Positions 9,800-22,124 of a stretch of DNA of 64,000 nucleotides are shown here, piece after piece. Position numbers and translations under genes: made by a program. Location of the stretch: NCBI GenBank assembly GCA_000349905.1, contig KB722748.1:368798-432797 (forward strand). The letters run 5' to 3'. This DNA is from Volvariella volvacea V23 (lineage: Eukaryota > Basidiomycota > Agaricomycetes > Agaricales > Pluteaceae). How positions within the stretch are numbered: position 1 is the stretch's first letter; every line of letters begins with the position of its first letter. Below the pieces are notes generated by a model. It ran no database searches and was not told the DNA's origin. It saw nothing but the letters and a program-made list of their open reading frames with translations.

Positions 9800-12381
9800 A
9801 TGCGGGTCAACTGGCGCATTCGGTGGCCCAGCCATTCTTTGTCTTCCTGCTGGGACCGGACTCTGACACTCGTATGTCTCAACACCATTCTCCCTTCCCT
9901 TCTCCCTCTCTTCCTACCGACCTCTGTTCCCTCATTCGAGTTCACCCCACGGTATTTGCTGTATCCTGCACCCCGACCGGCAGCACATGGAGACGAGGAC
10001 TATACATCTCAGCTTTTGCCTTTGGTTTCCTTCTCATTCGCTCCTTGGGCATGGCCGGCAGAGTTCAGATTCGGGGTGCTGGTTTCGAGGGTAGTGCAGG
10101 CTTGGGTTATTTGGAAAATCTGCAACGCACTCTCCGAGTCCCAGGCTGCAGACGCGGCTCCGTCCAACACGACTTCTCCTACACTCTCGTTCTCGCAATC
10201 TGCTACGTCTTCGACGTCGTCCTTGACGATTTCTCCGTCCTCGTCCTCACCTCTGTCCCCGTCGCACAAGTCGAGCCCTATAACCTCCATCTTTCGATCA
10301 CTTTATACCATATGGCTCTACATTGCAGTAGCGAGAACGATTCTAGGCTACGTATTCTCTCGGGGCGTAGGCTGGGCCTACCCATCCCTCTTCTCCCACT
10401 GGGCTCTATACGAAAAATCAAGCGGATTCGGGCCATCCATCATAGCCTTACTATTCTCTTCAACTGGAGCAATACTCAGAGGAACTGGGAGACACTACGA
10501 TGCGCCATATCACAGAGGAGGATGGCTAGGATGGATAACACCGCTGTGGGGGATGTGCGTAATGTTCGTATGGCTGGAGGACCAGGCGGTGTGGACGTAC
10601 AGTGCCTCTGTGGTTGTCGGGAGCCTGTTCGGCTCTGGGTTGATGCTCCTTCCAGCATTACCGAGCCTGCCAATCAACCTTTTCACTGCGAGCCAATATC
10701 ACCCGGTGCTTCCCACCAGTACGACCAGCAGCAGCAGGACTGCGGGTGATGATGCGGCTCGTACTAACCGCGGCGGAGACGTCGATCTCGGGATCAACAC
10801 TGGCAGCGGAAAGATGCCTGCAGACTTTACGTTCCGGCAGGCCGTGCATGGCGTCTGGCGGGCGTTTGTTAAAGCCCTCTCGGCCCTCTTTATCATCGCG
10901 ACGTTTCACCTCCTTGCTAATAGACTATGGCTAGGGGTCACAGGATCTGCGCCTGTCCAAGTCGAGTTATCTGACGGTAAGTTTATCAAAACCATGTCCT
11001 CCAAGCTCGGGGGTTCAAACTCGTCGTTTGAATAGGATACTATGCTGCTAATGACAGACCGCTGCTCGAGATCTTGATCCTCACATACCCTCGACCCAAA
11101 TCCCCCTTCTCCCCGAGCGTTCTAAAGACGACGATTGAATCTTACCTGCCTTACCTCCGACATCGATCCTTCAGCCACGGCTCTGATCACGATCGTGTTG
11201 GACCCTCGATCGTGCTGTCCGTGTTCACGCATGCCGCGAATCACAGTGAGTTTGAGGATGCGAAGCGGTTGTTTGAGGGGTACAACCCGCTGGACGACTC
11301 TACCCAGGCTCACACTCGAGCCCGAGTCCGTGGTGGGGACGGGGACGAAGAGAGACCACTGATTAGATTCTTCGCCGACACCGATGACCATCCGGATGAC
11401 AAACCCGGGCAGTATCTGCATCTCGCCGAAGCGTTTCGGTGGGTCGGTGGTGTTGGTGTTGATGATAGGGAACACGTTCGTGTGGGCGATATCAACGGAA
11501 AGAGGAGGAGAGAAGTAAGCTCGGGCCACGCCCCTAGACCTGGTACAAGGATCAGCACTGGAGCAGCACGAGCACGAACACGAACACGAGAAGACGGTTC
11601 GCCAATACCGATGCCGACGCCGACAGGAGCGGAGTGGGTCATGCTTGTGGAAGACGACTTTCCTTTGTGCGGAGGAGCCAAGGGGTGGGAGGCGATTGTC
11701 AGGGTTTTGAATCTGCTCGAAGGGAGTAGAGTTTCAGGCTCGGACACGGACAGCGCGATTCCAGCGCAAAGGGGCGGGTTTGTGGGCACTGGTGGGAGGT
11801 AAGTCGACCGCGTGCTTGGTCCATTGCGGTTTATTCTCCAAGGCACTGATCGTGACGTCCTTCGTTATGCACCATTACCATCATCGCGGCTACGATTGGC
11901 AACTTCCCCCCACCCAAACGTCGCACATGACAGCGGTCTGATCATCCACCGAACGCTGCTCCCCATCCTCCAGTCCGTCCTTCGCCTCCATTCCGCGAAT
12001 CCATCAGCGTTACCTCCGACTCCACTGGCTGGTAATGGCAGCTCCAACTCCAAGTCCGCTGGCAGTGGCGGAGGCAGGCCTGCAGATCTAATAGTGCAAG
12101 ATTGCCTTTTGGGCGTGGACCCATTGTGTTCCTCGAATTCATATTTGAGGTCAAAGTCAAGGTTAACGTCATATTATTCTTCATTGCCGTCATCGCGTAG
12201 CCGTAGCCGGCAGGGCGGGGATGTGAGTTCGTTGGTCATTACTTCCAGGTTGGTGATGGACCATATTGGGGGCATGGTTTCTACTACCAAGGGCAAGACG
12301 GGGAATAGGGACAGGTGGAGGTGTGGATGGAGACACCCGTTTCATGGGAGAGCGGATGTTGAGGTTGTGGTTGTTGATTAA
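9800..12381 (+). CDS. Multipass membrane protein with glycosyltransferase-like domain (PGAP4/TMEM246-like?)
   Basis: Three exons were rebuilt in phase: 9800-10976, 11036-11798 and 11934-12381. Exon 1 carries several hydrophobic segments (LVCLNTILPSLLPLFL; LYTIWLYIAVARTILGYVF; IIALLFSSTGAIL; SALFIIATFHLLANRLWL). Exon 2 begins YYAANDRPLLEILILTYPRP, a GT-A-like opening strand, then LSVFTHAANH, GQYLHLAEAFRW and VMLVEDDFPLC, where EDD sits where a metal/nucleotide-sugar motif is expected. Across the second junction it reads GTGGSGLIIHRTLLP, then ADLIVQDCLLG and a C-terminal LVITSRLVMDHIGG. A GT-A fold interrupted by membrane spans with an EDD motif is known for PGAP4, which adds GalNAc to GPI anchors in the Golgi. 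Assignment to that family is inferred from layout and motifs. The acidic repeats in exon 2 (TRTRTRE) are low complexity. The exact N-terminus is uncertain. Confidence 0.6.
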
Positions 12382-12669
12382 GCTGAGGGAAGGCGCCAGT
12401 GCACGTGGCATGGTGGAATATCGGGCGCTCGATTCAGATCAATGCTTGAGGAATTGATTGACAGTGGCATGTATCAGTATTTTCGTTGCTTTTGGTACGG
12501 TATGTACGGATTAGTAGTACAGGATGCTATATATAGAGATCATATATAATGCTTGTTATACACTATGATGCCCAAGACGACGATGATTCGAGGATAAGAA
12601 CGAGCACATGAATATCCAGCGCGTTAAGGTTGACGTAAAGGGTCGTAATTCTTATCACGGGTCATGAGA

Positions 12670-13105
12670 AGGCACTGAGGATTCGTGCGCTGTTAGACAG
12701 GTTGGGTGGCCGTCACCGTGTCAGCCAGGGTGGTGTCGGGTGACATTGGGATGGTACTCACAGCGTTGCCCGGTCTTCGACGGTTTCGCGGTCGTCTGTG
12801 GGGATGCTGGTGCCGCTGCGGTCTGCTGTGGGAGGTGCACATGAGAGGCGGTGGTGGGATGTCGTGGTGAGGGGCTTACTGGGTTTTGACACGGGCGCTG
12901 ACTGGAATGCGAACTCCTTATCCCCAAGATCGAACCAGTATTTGAATTTCTGTCCCTTTGACAAGTCGAGTGTCTGTGGAATGATAGGAGCGACGTTAGG
13001 GGAGGAAGGTGTTGGCGAGTCCAGGTGGCGCACAGGGACGGGGACGGAGACGGTGCTCACCGAGAGCCCAGAAAGTCTCAGAGCGGACACTGCAGGCGTG
13101 TTCAT
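12670..13105 (-). CDS. Possible small TATA-driven gene, unknown
   Basis: A minus-strand frame opens with MNTPAVSALRLSGLSVSTVS at 13105 and reads without stops to a GTGAGT donor near 12763. A CTAACAG acceptor lies near 12691, after which the frame closes within about ten codons. A TATAAATA motif at 13210-13203 and a CCAAT-like string at 13217-13213 lie about 100 nt upstream in the right order. No domain is recognised; the protein would be Ser/Thr/Pro-rich. Alternative splicing of the distal part is possible. The promoter signals are the main support. Confidence 0.33.
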
Positions 13106-13202
13106 GTCGCGTTGAGATCTGAGGCGCAGTGGAGATGCAGTGGCAGAAGTGGTGGTGGCGGGAGCAGAACCCGAGTGTGGCCTGTGAAGTGCGGGGAGAA
13201 CG

Positions 13203-13217
13203 TATTTATACGATTGG
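13203..13217 (-). promoter_or_regulatory. TATA and CCAAT motifs on minus strand
   Basis: On the minus strand CCAAT (13217-13213) is followed by TATAAATA (13210-13203). The spacing between the two is unusually short for a functional CCAAT box, so only the TATA element is credible. Confidence 0.4.
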
Positions 13218-14386
13218 GCAAATAGAGTTTTAAATGTCGCATTGGGAGGCTGGACGATAAAGGAAGGTGTCAAGCGGCGCGTGCAGAGAGGGCAAGCAGA
13301 GCACAGGAATGATGCAAGCTGTACCCTCTTTGACTGAATCGCCAAGCACGGCACGCATTTCGTCATGGCTTTCCACTCCTAATCGTGGCCATGTTGTGGG
13401 GTTGGTCAGTCGTGATGCAATGGCATTGAGACGAGATTCCAGCGGGAAAGTGCCAGAACAGCGGGACAACGCTGGACAGCATCGTCGCACCGCGCAGTGC
13501 CCTCGTGCAGTGGCTGCCACGAGCCTCGTGTTTGTACATGGCCCAAAAGGGATGCGACCACGGACATGAACCGCGCCGACCGCCGTTGCTACCTCGACAA
13601 CGGAGCCATCGAAATGCTGGAATCCCCGCCCCTATCCCTGGTTTCCTGTGACTCGCTGCCAGGGAGAGGATGGGTTAAATACGCGTCTCGACGTAAAGCC
13701 CGCTTTAGCAACCTCTCCTCTCCTCTTCCAACGCCTCTCGAGGCCTCTACTGTCATTACTCTCCGTCTCTTCTCTCTATCTCTGACTGCTGACCGACAGG
13801 GCGCGAGTCAGCTTCCTTTCCTCCCGGGAGCAGGGAACAACACAAATTGTTGACGCTGTCACTCGCAGAACCAAGGCTGTCAAGCAGACAGGATTCATTG
13901 CAATTAAGCAACACTCAAAGCTTAAACCGAACACTCTGCGATTCTCCTCGCTTTGGGGAGTTATCTGGATCACAAGACTCTTCTTCGGTCCCTTGATCCC
14001 GGGACGGACACCATATCTTGACTTTCACTTTATTCCCGGCTCGTACAAGGGCACGATTCCTCCGTTGTTGGACTACCTCTTCCGACACAGGCTCTGCATT
14101 TCATATTGGATCTATCAACTTTCCTCGACTGGAATTCCTTTTCCGTCGACGTTGCGTCCCAGGCATTCCTTCTCACCTTATTGTTGGTTCATTGGCATCA
14201 TCACCATCAAAGCCCGCCTTCTCAACCATAACGCAAATCCAAAACCTGACAGCGAGATTTTACCATTACGTCCGTCGAGAGAATCCCGACACTTATAAAC
14301 AGTTCCCTTTCATTGTCCCGTCCTTGTTCTTGCCTTTCCTTGCTCTCACCCCCAACAACTCGTTGCCCACCTCGCACACGCACAAA
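13218..14386. other. No gene seen; promoter at right end
   Basis: Open frames on both strands are short and unsupported. A TATA motif at 14294-14299 marks the right end as the promoter of the small gene that follows. Confidence 0.45.
14294..14299 (+). promoter_or_regulatory. TATA box of small gene at 14387
   Basis: TATAAA lies 88 nt before the ATG at 14387, followed by a pyrimidine-rich leader (CTTTCCTTGCTCTCACCCCC). Confidence 0.45.
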
Positions 14387-14864
14387 ATGAACTTGCTCCC
14401 CTTCAGTTTATCATATCTCATTCTCACTCCTCGCCGCGTTCGTCTCCCAGGCGAGGCTCCACCAGCCCCCACAGCGACTCTCAACGGATCGTAAGTCCCC
14501 AAATCATCGTTTTACAATCACTCTATTCACCCTATACTACCATAGTGCACCACGCTGGTCCTCGCGTTTCCTCTTCAAAGCCAGATCCCTCCGATCCGGT
14601 GGCCGACCACAGTTCCCCACCGCCCCCGGACCGCTCAGATCCCGAACAACAATGATGGCAGGCGGCCTCCCAGCCAACAACAACAACGAGACGGCTTACG
14701 TCCCCGTGGGCAGCAGTACGAGGAGCGATAATCCCACCAGCGCCGACGAGACGACTATACTGTTGAATCAAGATCAGGATTACGATCACGAGACTATGAA
14801 CTCGGATCCGACGCTCATCAACACCCCGACGACCAGTCCTCGTACGACTGCGTTTGTTATATGA
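14387..14864 (+). CDS. Small protein of unknown function, two exons
   Basis: Exons 14387-14490 and 14546-14864 join in phase through a 55-nt GT-AG intron, giving about 140 residues. The N-terminal part is mildly hydrophobic (LLPFSLSYLILTPRR) and is not a clear signal peptide. The middle is basic (WSSRFLFKARSLRSGGR) and the C-terminal half is Asn/Thr/Asp-rich and probably disordered (NNNNETAYVPVGSSTRSD). No family is recognised. The TATA box, the CACAAAATGA start context and the phase-matched intron make a real gene more likely than chance. Confidence 0.5.
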
Positions 14865-15462
14865 GGGGTGTTCGATGTTCGATGTTCAACGCGGAGTGGT
14901 GGGGGGTAGGAATAGGGGGGAAAGACGAGTGGGGAGATGCGCAACACGTGGTGCAAGGGAAGCCTGGTGCTTCGATTCAAGGCTTAATAGAGCGGTTTAT
15001 CACCCGACCTCGCGGTCAGGGAAGCGGGAAGGCTGCCTCTTCGACTCGGAAAGCCTTTTTGGTGCAGTTCAGGGCCGGATACTATGGGCCTCTGTTGTAC
15101 TTGTTCTGTTCTGTGATGTATGTTGGTTCTGTCTGCGGTCCTTCCTGGGCGAAGGATGCGGTGTCTTTTGCTGCTCTTTGCGTGTGTTGATCGTGCTTTT
15201 TGTTCTGTTGATGTCCCGTTCTCATCCCTCTTGTTGATTGATTGGTGTTCTCTCATGGACTTCCTTTTTGTTTTTTGATCATGTTGATCGCATTGCCCTC
15301 TAGATGCACGCATATAGCTAGTCGTATCACATTCGTTCTTGTTCTCTTGCTTTTAAATTTGTCGTTTACAGTTGTACATGTCCCACCATGATTTTCGTTG
15401 ATGTTTACTCTACCAGTAGACCTAGTGTACGTATATTTTTTGACTTGATACCCATGATTTGA
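14865..15462. other. 3' flanking region, no gene seen
   Basis: Immediately after the stop there is an imperfect repeat (GTTCGATGTTCGATGTTC) and a G-rich stretch, then a T-rich region that probably includes 3' UTR. Open frames here overlap on both strands without support. Confidence 0.45.
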
Positions 15463-16695
15463 CTAGTCCTGCCAGCCCACTGTCGATGTCGTATGTGGTG
15501 TAGTAGCCCAACAAAAATGTACAATTCTTCTAGCTCTGTCTGCGAATGGACGCTGAGATTTGCTGTCGGGGTCTATCGGAGCAATTGCAACAACACGGCC
15601 CAGAGCTCTTTTGGTACTTGGGTGAGTGTGGTATCGATTCGGATTCCATCTGCCAACGTACGCGCGCTCAAAGAGGTCGAACGAGGAGCGGAGGACGTTG
15701 ACTTTCCGTGAGGATATCTTTGAAATCTCGTGTTGGAACAGAAGGCGTGACCTGGCTGGCACGGGCAGCCAGCGGACCTGAACTCGCGGGAGTTCAAGCT
15801 AGGCTTAGGAGTGCGGACGTGGGCCTGACGGTGGCGCCGGGGATGACACTGACACTTTGGATGGAACTAGGATCAGCAGCGATGGGGCTCGGGTGTTGGA
15901 GTCGCAATGGTGCCCGTCGAGAGTCCCAAACCCGATAAATCCCCTCTCTGCCTGGTAGTGCCATTACGGTGTTCACGGCCCAGCATGGAGGTGGCCCGTC
16001 AAACTTGTAGCCACCTTTGGCAGCGTCGATTGCGATGGCTGGCAAATTTGATGGACAAGGTACGAGGTATGCGGTAGTGATCGAGGTCTGCCGAGGCATT
16101 CCTGGTTTTTCTCATCCGAGGGTTGCGACTAGTGGAATGCCACCGTAGTGCCCGCATAAACTCATTGAACCTTTTCAGAATATGCGCGGTGGCATCCGAG
16201 CCGCTATGTTCATCATGAACAATGTAGAAGCGCCAAGTGGGGCCATGTGACGATGTACATCCCAAGTCGAATCACAACCGAGGTTTACCTGAGCTCCAGG
16301 CCTGCGAGGTGCATAGCTTGGTACGGCTGCAGCACTTGCTCTGTCAGATCTCTAGACTTACTCTGCACAGTCGCGTCTCGATATTTTATTGCTCCCACTG
16401 CGCTTCTTGTCCTCTTGCTGGCCACGGCCCGATTAATGGCGCGAATCCAGGCGTATGCGCGGGTTTCTTGTACGACCTCCAGGTCGCGCATACTTGTATG
16501 AGACTGCTGCTGACTTCCTACTTCGGGTGGAAGTGGGTCTTCGGCTCGGGGTCGGTAAAGTACGTCCTGGAAGGCTTGTGTTGTGCGGGGAGAGACATCA
16601 GGTACGCGTAACATCTGAAACATAGCTCTCATATTGTATGCACAGTCGGTATTGTAGCACTGACTGGGCTTTCGCTCCAGGGTGATGTGTGCCAT
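15463..16695 (-). CDS. Probable multi-exon gene, unknown (model incomplete)
   Basis: A first exon from ATG 16695 to 16289 stays open for 135 codons (MAHITLERKPSQCYNTDCAY) and ends at a GTAAAC donor. The acceptor before 16203 joins in phase to SGSDATAHILKRFNEFMRAL. Downstream open blocks include YKFDGPPPCWAVNTVMALPG with GIYRVWDSRRAP (15794-16099) and, last, RSSFDLFERAYVGRWNPNRY with RRIVHFCWATTP (15463-15762). These look like protein rather than noise, but two junctions could not be placed, so the gene may be intact with unusual introns or damaged. No function is suggested. Confidence 0.42.
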
Positions 16696-17394
16696 TTGCG
16701 CTGGCGTCGTGTGCTAATACGAATGGGCGCATGAGTCGCTACTCGAAGACACTGTGATATCTGCCCCTCTGCTGCGGTGGGTTCTCCGCGGCCATTAATG
16801 CATTCTTATCCTTCATTGACATCATAGGTCAAGTCCACGGCGAAATAATTAGATCGGCGCGTGTTCTATAAGTATGTCAACCATTGGCTTTTGACTAGCC
16901 GCTTGATCTTTCTGCTCGGGAAATTCTTTCGGTGAGCCAGTTGTGGGTCAGAGGAGTAACTCGCAATTTGTGGATGAAATAATCTGCAGAGCACTCGCGC
17001 ATCCTAGCGCATCGGACACGGCATACGAGGCTGAGACATGCCCAATCGCCGCCGCCACAGTTCGTGAAGCTAATGTCACATGATCGAAAGCGCTACGCTC
17101 GTCTCGCTGGTCACTCAAGTGCAATCACAGCTGGCTAAATGCTTGCTGGGTGCTATTCTGACTTTTTTGCATCGCAGATCCATCTACAGCCACTGAGGCC
17201 CTTCCGCAGACGAAAATATCCGTTGACCACACAACGGTAATCAATGCGATATATTATCGGTCCCCTATACACACCTTTCGGCACGAGCTATATTTACGAC
17301 ATAGCTATCCCGACCATGCCGAGTTGCTCAAGGTGCGAGCAATTTATAAACCCTTACCATGGATTCAAGTTAACGAGTCGCGCTACCTGTCCAC
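16696..17394. other. Intergenic region and reductase promoter
   Basis: No coding signal seen. The right end holds the TATA box of the reductase gene. Confidence 0.5.
17345..17350 (+). promoter_or_regulatory. TATA box of adenylate-forming reductase gene
   Basis: TATAAA ends 45 nt before the ATG at 17395, implying a very short 5' leader. Confidence 0.5.
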
Positions 17395-20300
17395 ATGTCC
17401 CACTTCCAGCCCCCACCTGAACAACCTACCATTGCCAAATGTCCCATAACCGACGTCATCAACCATAACGCAACTTATAACCCAGAACTCCCTTTCTTCA
17501 TATACGCTGATGATAACGCAGACGGTGGCATCACAGTCTTATCTCGTGCTGAGTTTGCCGATGCTTCCCACCGCGCTGCGTACGCCTTACGACCGGATTT
17601 GACAAGCCCTCAAGATGAGGTGGTGGCTATTATTTCCAACTCAGACGTAGTCACGTACCAGGCCATCGTAGCTGGTTCGCTCATCGCGGGGCTAATCGTG
17701 AGTCGTCCCCATTCTCATTTATCTATCCCGCCTCACTCCGTGACTTGTAGCCCATTTTGATTTCACCTAGAAATTCTCCTCCCGCCATTGCCAACCTCCT
17801 CGAGAAGACCAACTGCCACAGAATCCTAACGACCAAAGACAGCACCCTTTCGCTCATGGACTCGGTGAAATCTCACCTCTCAGTCCATAACCCCAAGTTC
17901 GAACTTCGGATTGACGAGTCGCCAGCCTTACTCGAGCTCTTCCCCCAGCTGGATAGACACCTCGGTGAACGACCTGCGACTGGCATACGCTATCCAAAGC
18001 GTACCACCGTTCCAGATCCGCGTGCCCCTTACATCTACTTGCACTCCTCTGGTAGCACCGGTTTTCCAAAGCCCATCCCGTGGTCCCGTCGATTCCTCCA
18101 CTTCTGGACTGCATTGCGTGAGTCCTTTATCAAATTACAATATCCTATCACATTCTCAGTAGGATATAGCTGCCCTTCGCAGGTATAAGGTTACGGACAG
18201 TCAATCCATTATGGCGTGCATGCCACTTCCGCCTTTTCATGCGCTTGGTATTGTGGCTCAGCTCATGATGCCGCTGCTCGGAGGATCTATTGCGGCAGTT
18301 TACCCACCCACGGTGTATAAACATGGCCAGCTTCCTATGTTCCCAACCCCCAACAATGTGCTCGAGCACACAAGATACACACACTGCAATGAAATGCTCA
18401 TTATCCCGTCTTTCCTGCAAATGTGGTCTCAGTCTCCGGAAGCCGTTCAGCAGCTCGAGTCGTTAGATCAAGTCGTATGTGATTCTTTCTGCATCACAGT
18501 TTGATGGGAATTTACCGGGGGTTTCATTATGTAGTACTATGGCGGTAGTGCCCTGTCACCCAAGACTGGGGACGTGTTGGTGGACAAGGGAGTCAAGTTG
18601 GCTAATCTGTATGGTGGCACAGAGTTTGGCATACCAACGAAGTGGTTCTCTCCATCCAGAGATTATAAGGCTTGGGAGTATATGGAATTTGAAGAACGTG
18701 TTAACATTGGATTGGCACCACAAGGTGATGGAACTTACGAATTACAAGTTTTGGTATGTCTCCAATCAATTCTGCTCGTTGGGTTTCAGGTTGATGAAGT
18801 TGCCGAATTCCCAGAAAAATGAGTACTATGAACCTGCAATTGACAATATGCCCAACGACAAAGGGTATGCTTCGTCCGACTTGGTTGAGGAGCATCCGAC
18901 GAAGAAGGGATTCTGGAGGGTGTATGTATCACGTTAATCTCAATATTTTCCCCACTGACTTCGTTTAGCGTTGGTCGTATCGACGACGTGATTATACATT
19001 CCTCTGGAGAAAAAACCGTTCCGGCACCTATGGAGAACATTATTGCTAGCAATCCAATGTAAGCCCCCAACCACACGTTGAAATCAGTATTCCGATTCAG
19101 TGCACTCGCAGGGTTGATGGTGTTGTCTTGTTCGGTCGTCAACGCGAGCTTGTTGGTGCTCTGATTGAGCTCCAACCTCAGTTCCGAATCGATATCAATA
19201 ACGAAGCTGAGGTGGAGGCTACGAAGACAAAGCTCTGGTCTGTATACCATCGAATTTGTTTACTTGCTCGACATTGATGAGAGTTGCTCAGGCCTACAAT
19301 TGAAGAAGCCAATCAAAATGCCCCTGCGTTCAGTAGGATCTACAAAGAGATGATTATATTTGTTCCCTCGGACAAGCCTTTCCCTCGTACAGGTAAAGGA
19401 ACCATCACGAGGAAGAGTGCCCTCCAATTGTTCGAAAAAGAGATCAACGATCTGTGCGTCTTTTCCTTTTCACATACAATCCCCGTCGTCGAACTGTTCT
19501 CTTGTAGGTACAATTGCGTTGTCGATGTTGCAAAAGGACAAGAAAAGGTCGACCCTCCCGCATTCTGGAACGGGCCAGATCTTGAAAAGTGGATCCTCTG
19601 TCAACTCGAAGATTTCCACCCCGATATTCATTATGACACCTCGGCCGACCTGTTCGACCAAGGGTTGGACAGCCTGGACGTCACCTTCCTTCGTCAACGA
19701 ATCTTAGCAGTTCTTCGACAAGCTGAAGGGGAGCCGTTTAAGAGCGCGGCTGGCAAAGTTAAAGAGGGTCTTATTTACTCCCATCCCACTATCGATTCAC
19801 TCACCTCCCACCTCATATCATTGCTGAAGGCTCAAGAGAATGGAGACGATACGATGTATGCTGCCGACGATTGTCAAGCCATCAAGCATACCATATTCAA
19901 GTATTCTCTTGATTTACCATCTCCACCAAGATCATATGCCCCTCTTCCACAATGCGTCACTGTGCTACTTACCGGGTCAACTGGGAATCTGGGGTCGCAT
20001 CTCTTTGCACAATTGGTTAAGAACGATAAGGTTGCGAAGTTATACGTTTTGAACCGTAAGGGGTCAGGTAGCGTTTCTGGTCCGGAAAGGCATGAGAGGA
20101 GGTTCGTAGAACACGGATTAGAAGTTGGGGTACTGAGAAACGGCAAGGTCGTATATATCGAATCCGATACAACGAAGGACAAGCTAGGATTAAGTTCTGA
20201 ACTCTATGAGGAGGTAAGGTCTTTGCCTTCTACTTTGACTGTCAGTACCTTATGATATTCCCTCTTGCAGTTGCGGACATCGGTCAACGTCATCATACAT

Positions 20301-21364
20301 AATGCATGGAGGCTTGACTTCAATTTGAGTTTGGCCTCTTACGAACAGAATATACGGGGCACTCGTAACCTTATTGACCTTGCTCTCACCAGCACAAACA
20401 GTTACTCTCTGAGGTTCCTCTTCACATCGTCCATCGCTTCTGGCCAAGGGTGGGCCAAGAACAAGGGGTTCTTGCCCGAGGAGCCGATTGAAGATGCCGC
20501 AGTGGCTGCCGGACCAGGTTACGGTGCTGCCAAGTACATCTGCGAAAGGGTGTGTTCTCACTTGTTTGCTGCCTCTTCTCTGTATCTAAGCTCCTCTTCA
20601 CCCAGCTTCTTGTTAAGAGCGGTCTACAGTCCTGCTCATTGAGAATCGGTCAGCTTACTGGTGCTTACCCTAATGGAGCGTGGGCTACGACGGACTGGGT
20701 TCCCATTCTGGTGAAGAGCAGTATTCATCTTGGTGCCTTGCCGTTATCTCCGGGTGTAAGTCTTCCCTCTTCTCATTCTGATGCCATCCCTAAGTTTTTG
20801 TTACATATCCTATTTATCCTTATATCCAACTCTATATACTTCAGCTTATCTCATGGCTTCCAATGAACGTTGTTGCTACAACCATCCAAAACGTCATTTT
20901 CTCAAAAGAAAAACTACCTCACGCTCTCAATACAGTTCACCCTTATCCAATCAAGTGGAATGATGCTATTGCTTTCGTAAACGACGCATTGGTCGAGCAA
21001 GGCATTGTCAAGGAACACCTACGAGCCATTTCCTTCCCAGATTGGGTTCATAGGTTGGAAGAACGAGCCATATCGCCCCCTGACGAGGTCTTTGAGTCTA
21101 TCGTATGCCCTTATTACTTTCTCTTTTTCTTGGGTGATCGACGGATTCTTGGTTTAGCCTGCCATCAAACTAAAGGACTTCTTCAAGTCTCTTGCTAATA
21201 CGGAATACGTCAACTGTGATGAGGAAGAAATTGGTGGGTTTGCGAGACTTGACACGAGGAAGAGTCAGGCTCTTAGTCCCGCACTTGGCGAGCTGAAGTG
21301 CCTTGAAAGGAGTGATGTCGAAAGGTGGATTGGATACTGGAAAAAGGCTGGATATTTGCGTTGA
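17395..21364 (+). CDS. NRPS-like adenylate-forming reductase (A-T-R)
   Basis: About 1,000-1,100 residues over many exons (the first is 17395-17697, the second starts at 17751). The adenylation domain shows the A3 loop YLHSSGSTGFPKP, NLYGGTEFG (A5), GRIDDVIIHSSGEK (A7-A8) and the A10 lysine region FPRTGKGTITRKSAL. The carrier domain has DQGLDSLDVTFLR with the phosphopantetheine serine. The reductase domain opens with VLLTGSTGNLGSHL (NADPH-binding) and has an SDR-type Tyr/Lys pair in GPGYGAAKYICER, then LRIGQLTGAYPNGAW. The domain order activates a carboxylic acid, tethers it as a thioester and reduces it off as aldehyde or alcohol. The architecture matches basidiomycete reductases related to Lys2. 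The substrate cannot be read from the sequence. It lacks the N-terminal extension of true aminoadipate reductase, and no other biosynthetic gene adjoins it. Confidence 0.9.
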
Positions 21365-22124
21365 GATCAGGAATGACCAGGGTGCTGTCGTTCTACCGTC
21401 GTAAACGAACAAGGCTGATGAAAAATGCGATGACTTACGATGATGACATGTCAGAAATCAAACATTAGACTTTGCTATACTATATTCGGTGTATACTAGG
21501 ACTATAAGTGAATCAGGGTTTATGTAGGGTGAAGCCACACGGCTTCTAATTGGCGGAAAATGCCGAAAAGTATGTTCGTCACAACTTACCAACATAAATG
21601 TTTCTGATATCTGTGCTGCGATGCTGTGGGTGTTTGTGGGTCCACGATTCATTTTTTGACGTGTCCGCATTGTGACCCAGGGAGCCATCAAGATGGATCC
21701 CCTTCTGAAACACTGGGTAGAGTCACCGCTTTCTGGTTATTAAAGTGATTACCAATACAGGTGCAGTGTAGGTTGCTTAAAAGCGAATGCTCTCAATCCA
21801 ATAGCAGTGCACGGCGATGCTCGTGGGTGTGTAGTTATGCAGGGATAGGGCGTGTGCCTGCGTCAGGGGAAATCGACTGATGTGAGGCTACATGTTCTTG
21901 ATCTACGAGTCCAGATGTCGTAGCCTTGGGTGGGATTGTGTTTTTCGTGGGTGATTTCCTTGTGTCATCCCTAGTAATATATTGTGAAATCGACCATGCG
22001 GTGAAGCCCATCACACGGTTGCCTCTCGACACGTTCCGACGGATTTGCCCTTCAATTGTTATAATAACCCTGCCTCTTTTGTCCTCAGTCAAGTCTCCTC
22101 CTCTACTCTCACATCCGTTGCATC
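21365..22124. other. Intergenic, no gene seen
   Basis: Downstream of the reductase and upstream of the two-domain protein. Short frames on both strands are unsupported. Confidence 0.45.

Noticed and set aside
9823..10749. 308-codon plus-strand frame overlapping the glycosyltransferase-like gene
   Set aside because: It is the alternative frame of exon 1. The chosen frame has membrane segments and splices in phase into conserved-looking exons 2 and 3; this one does not.
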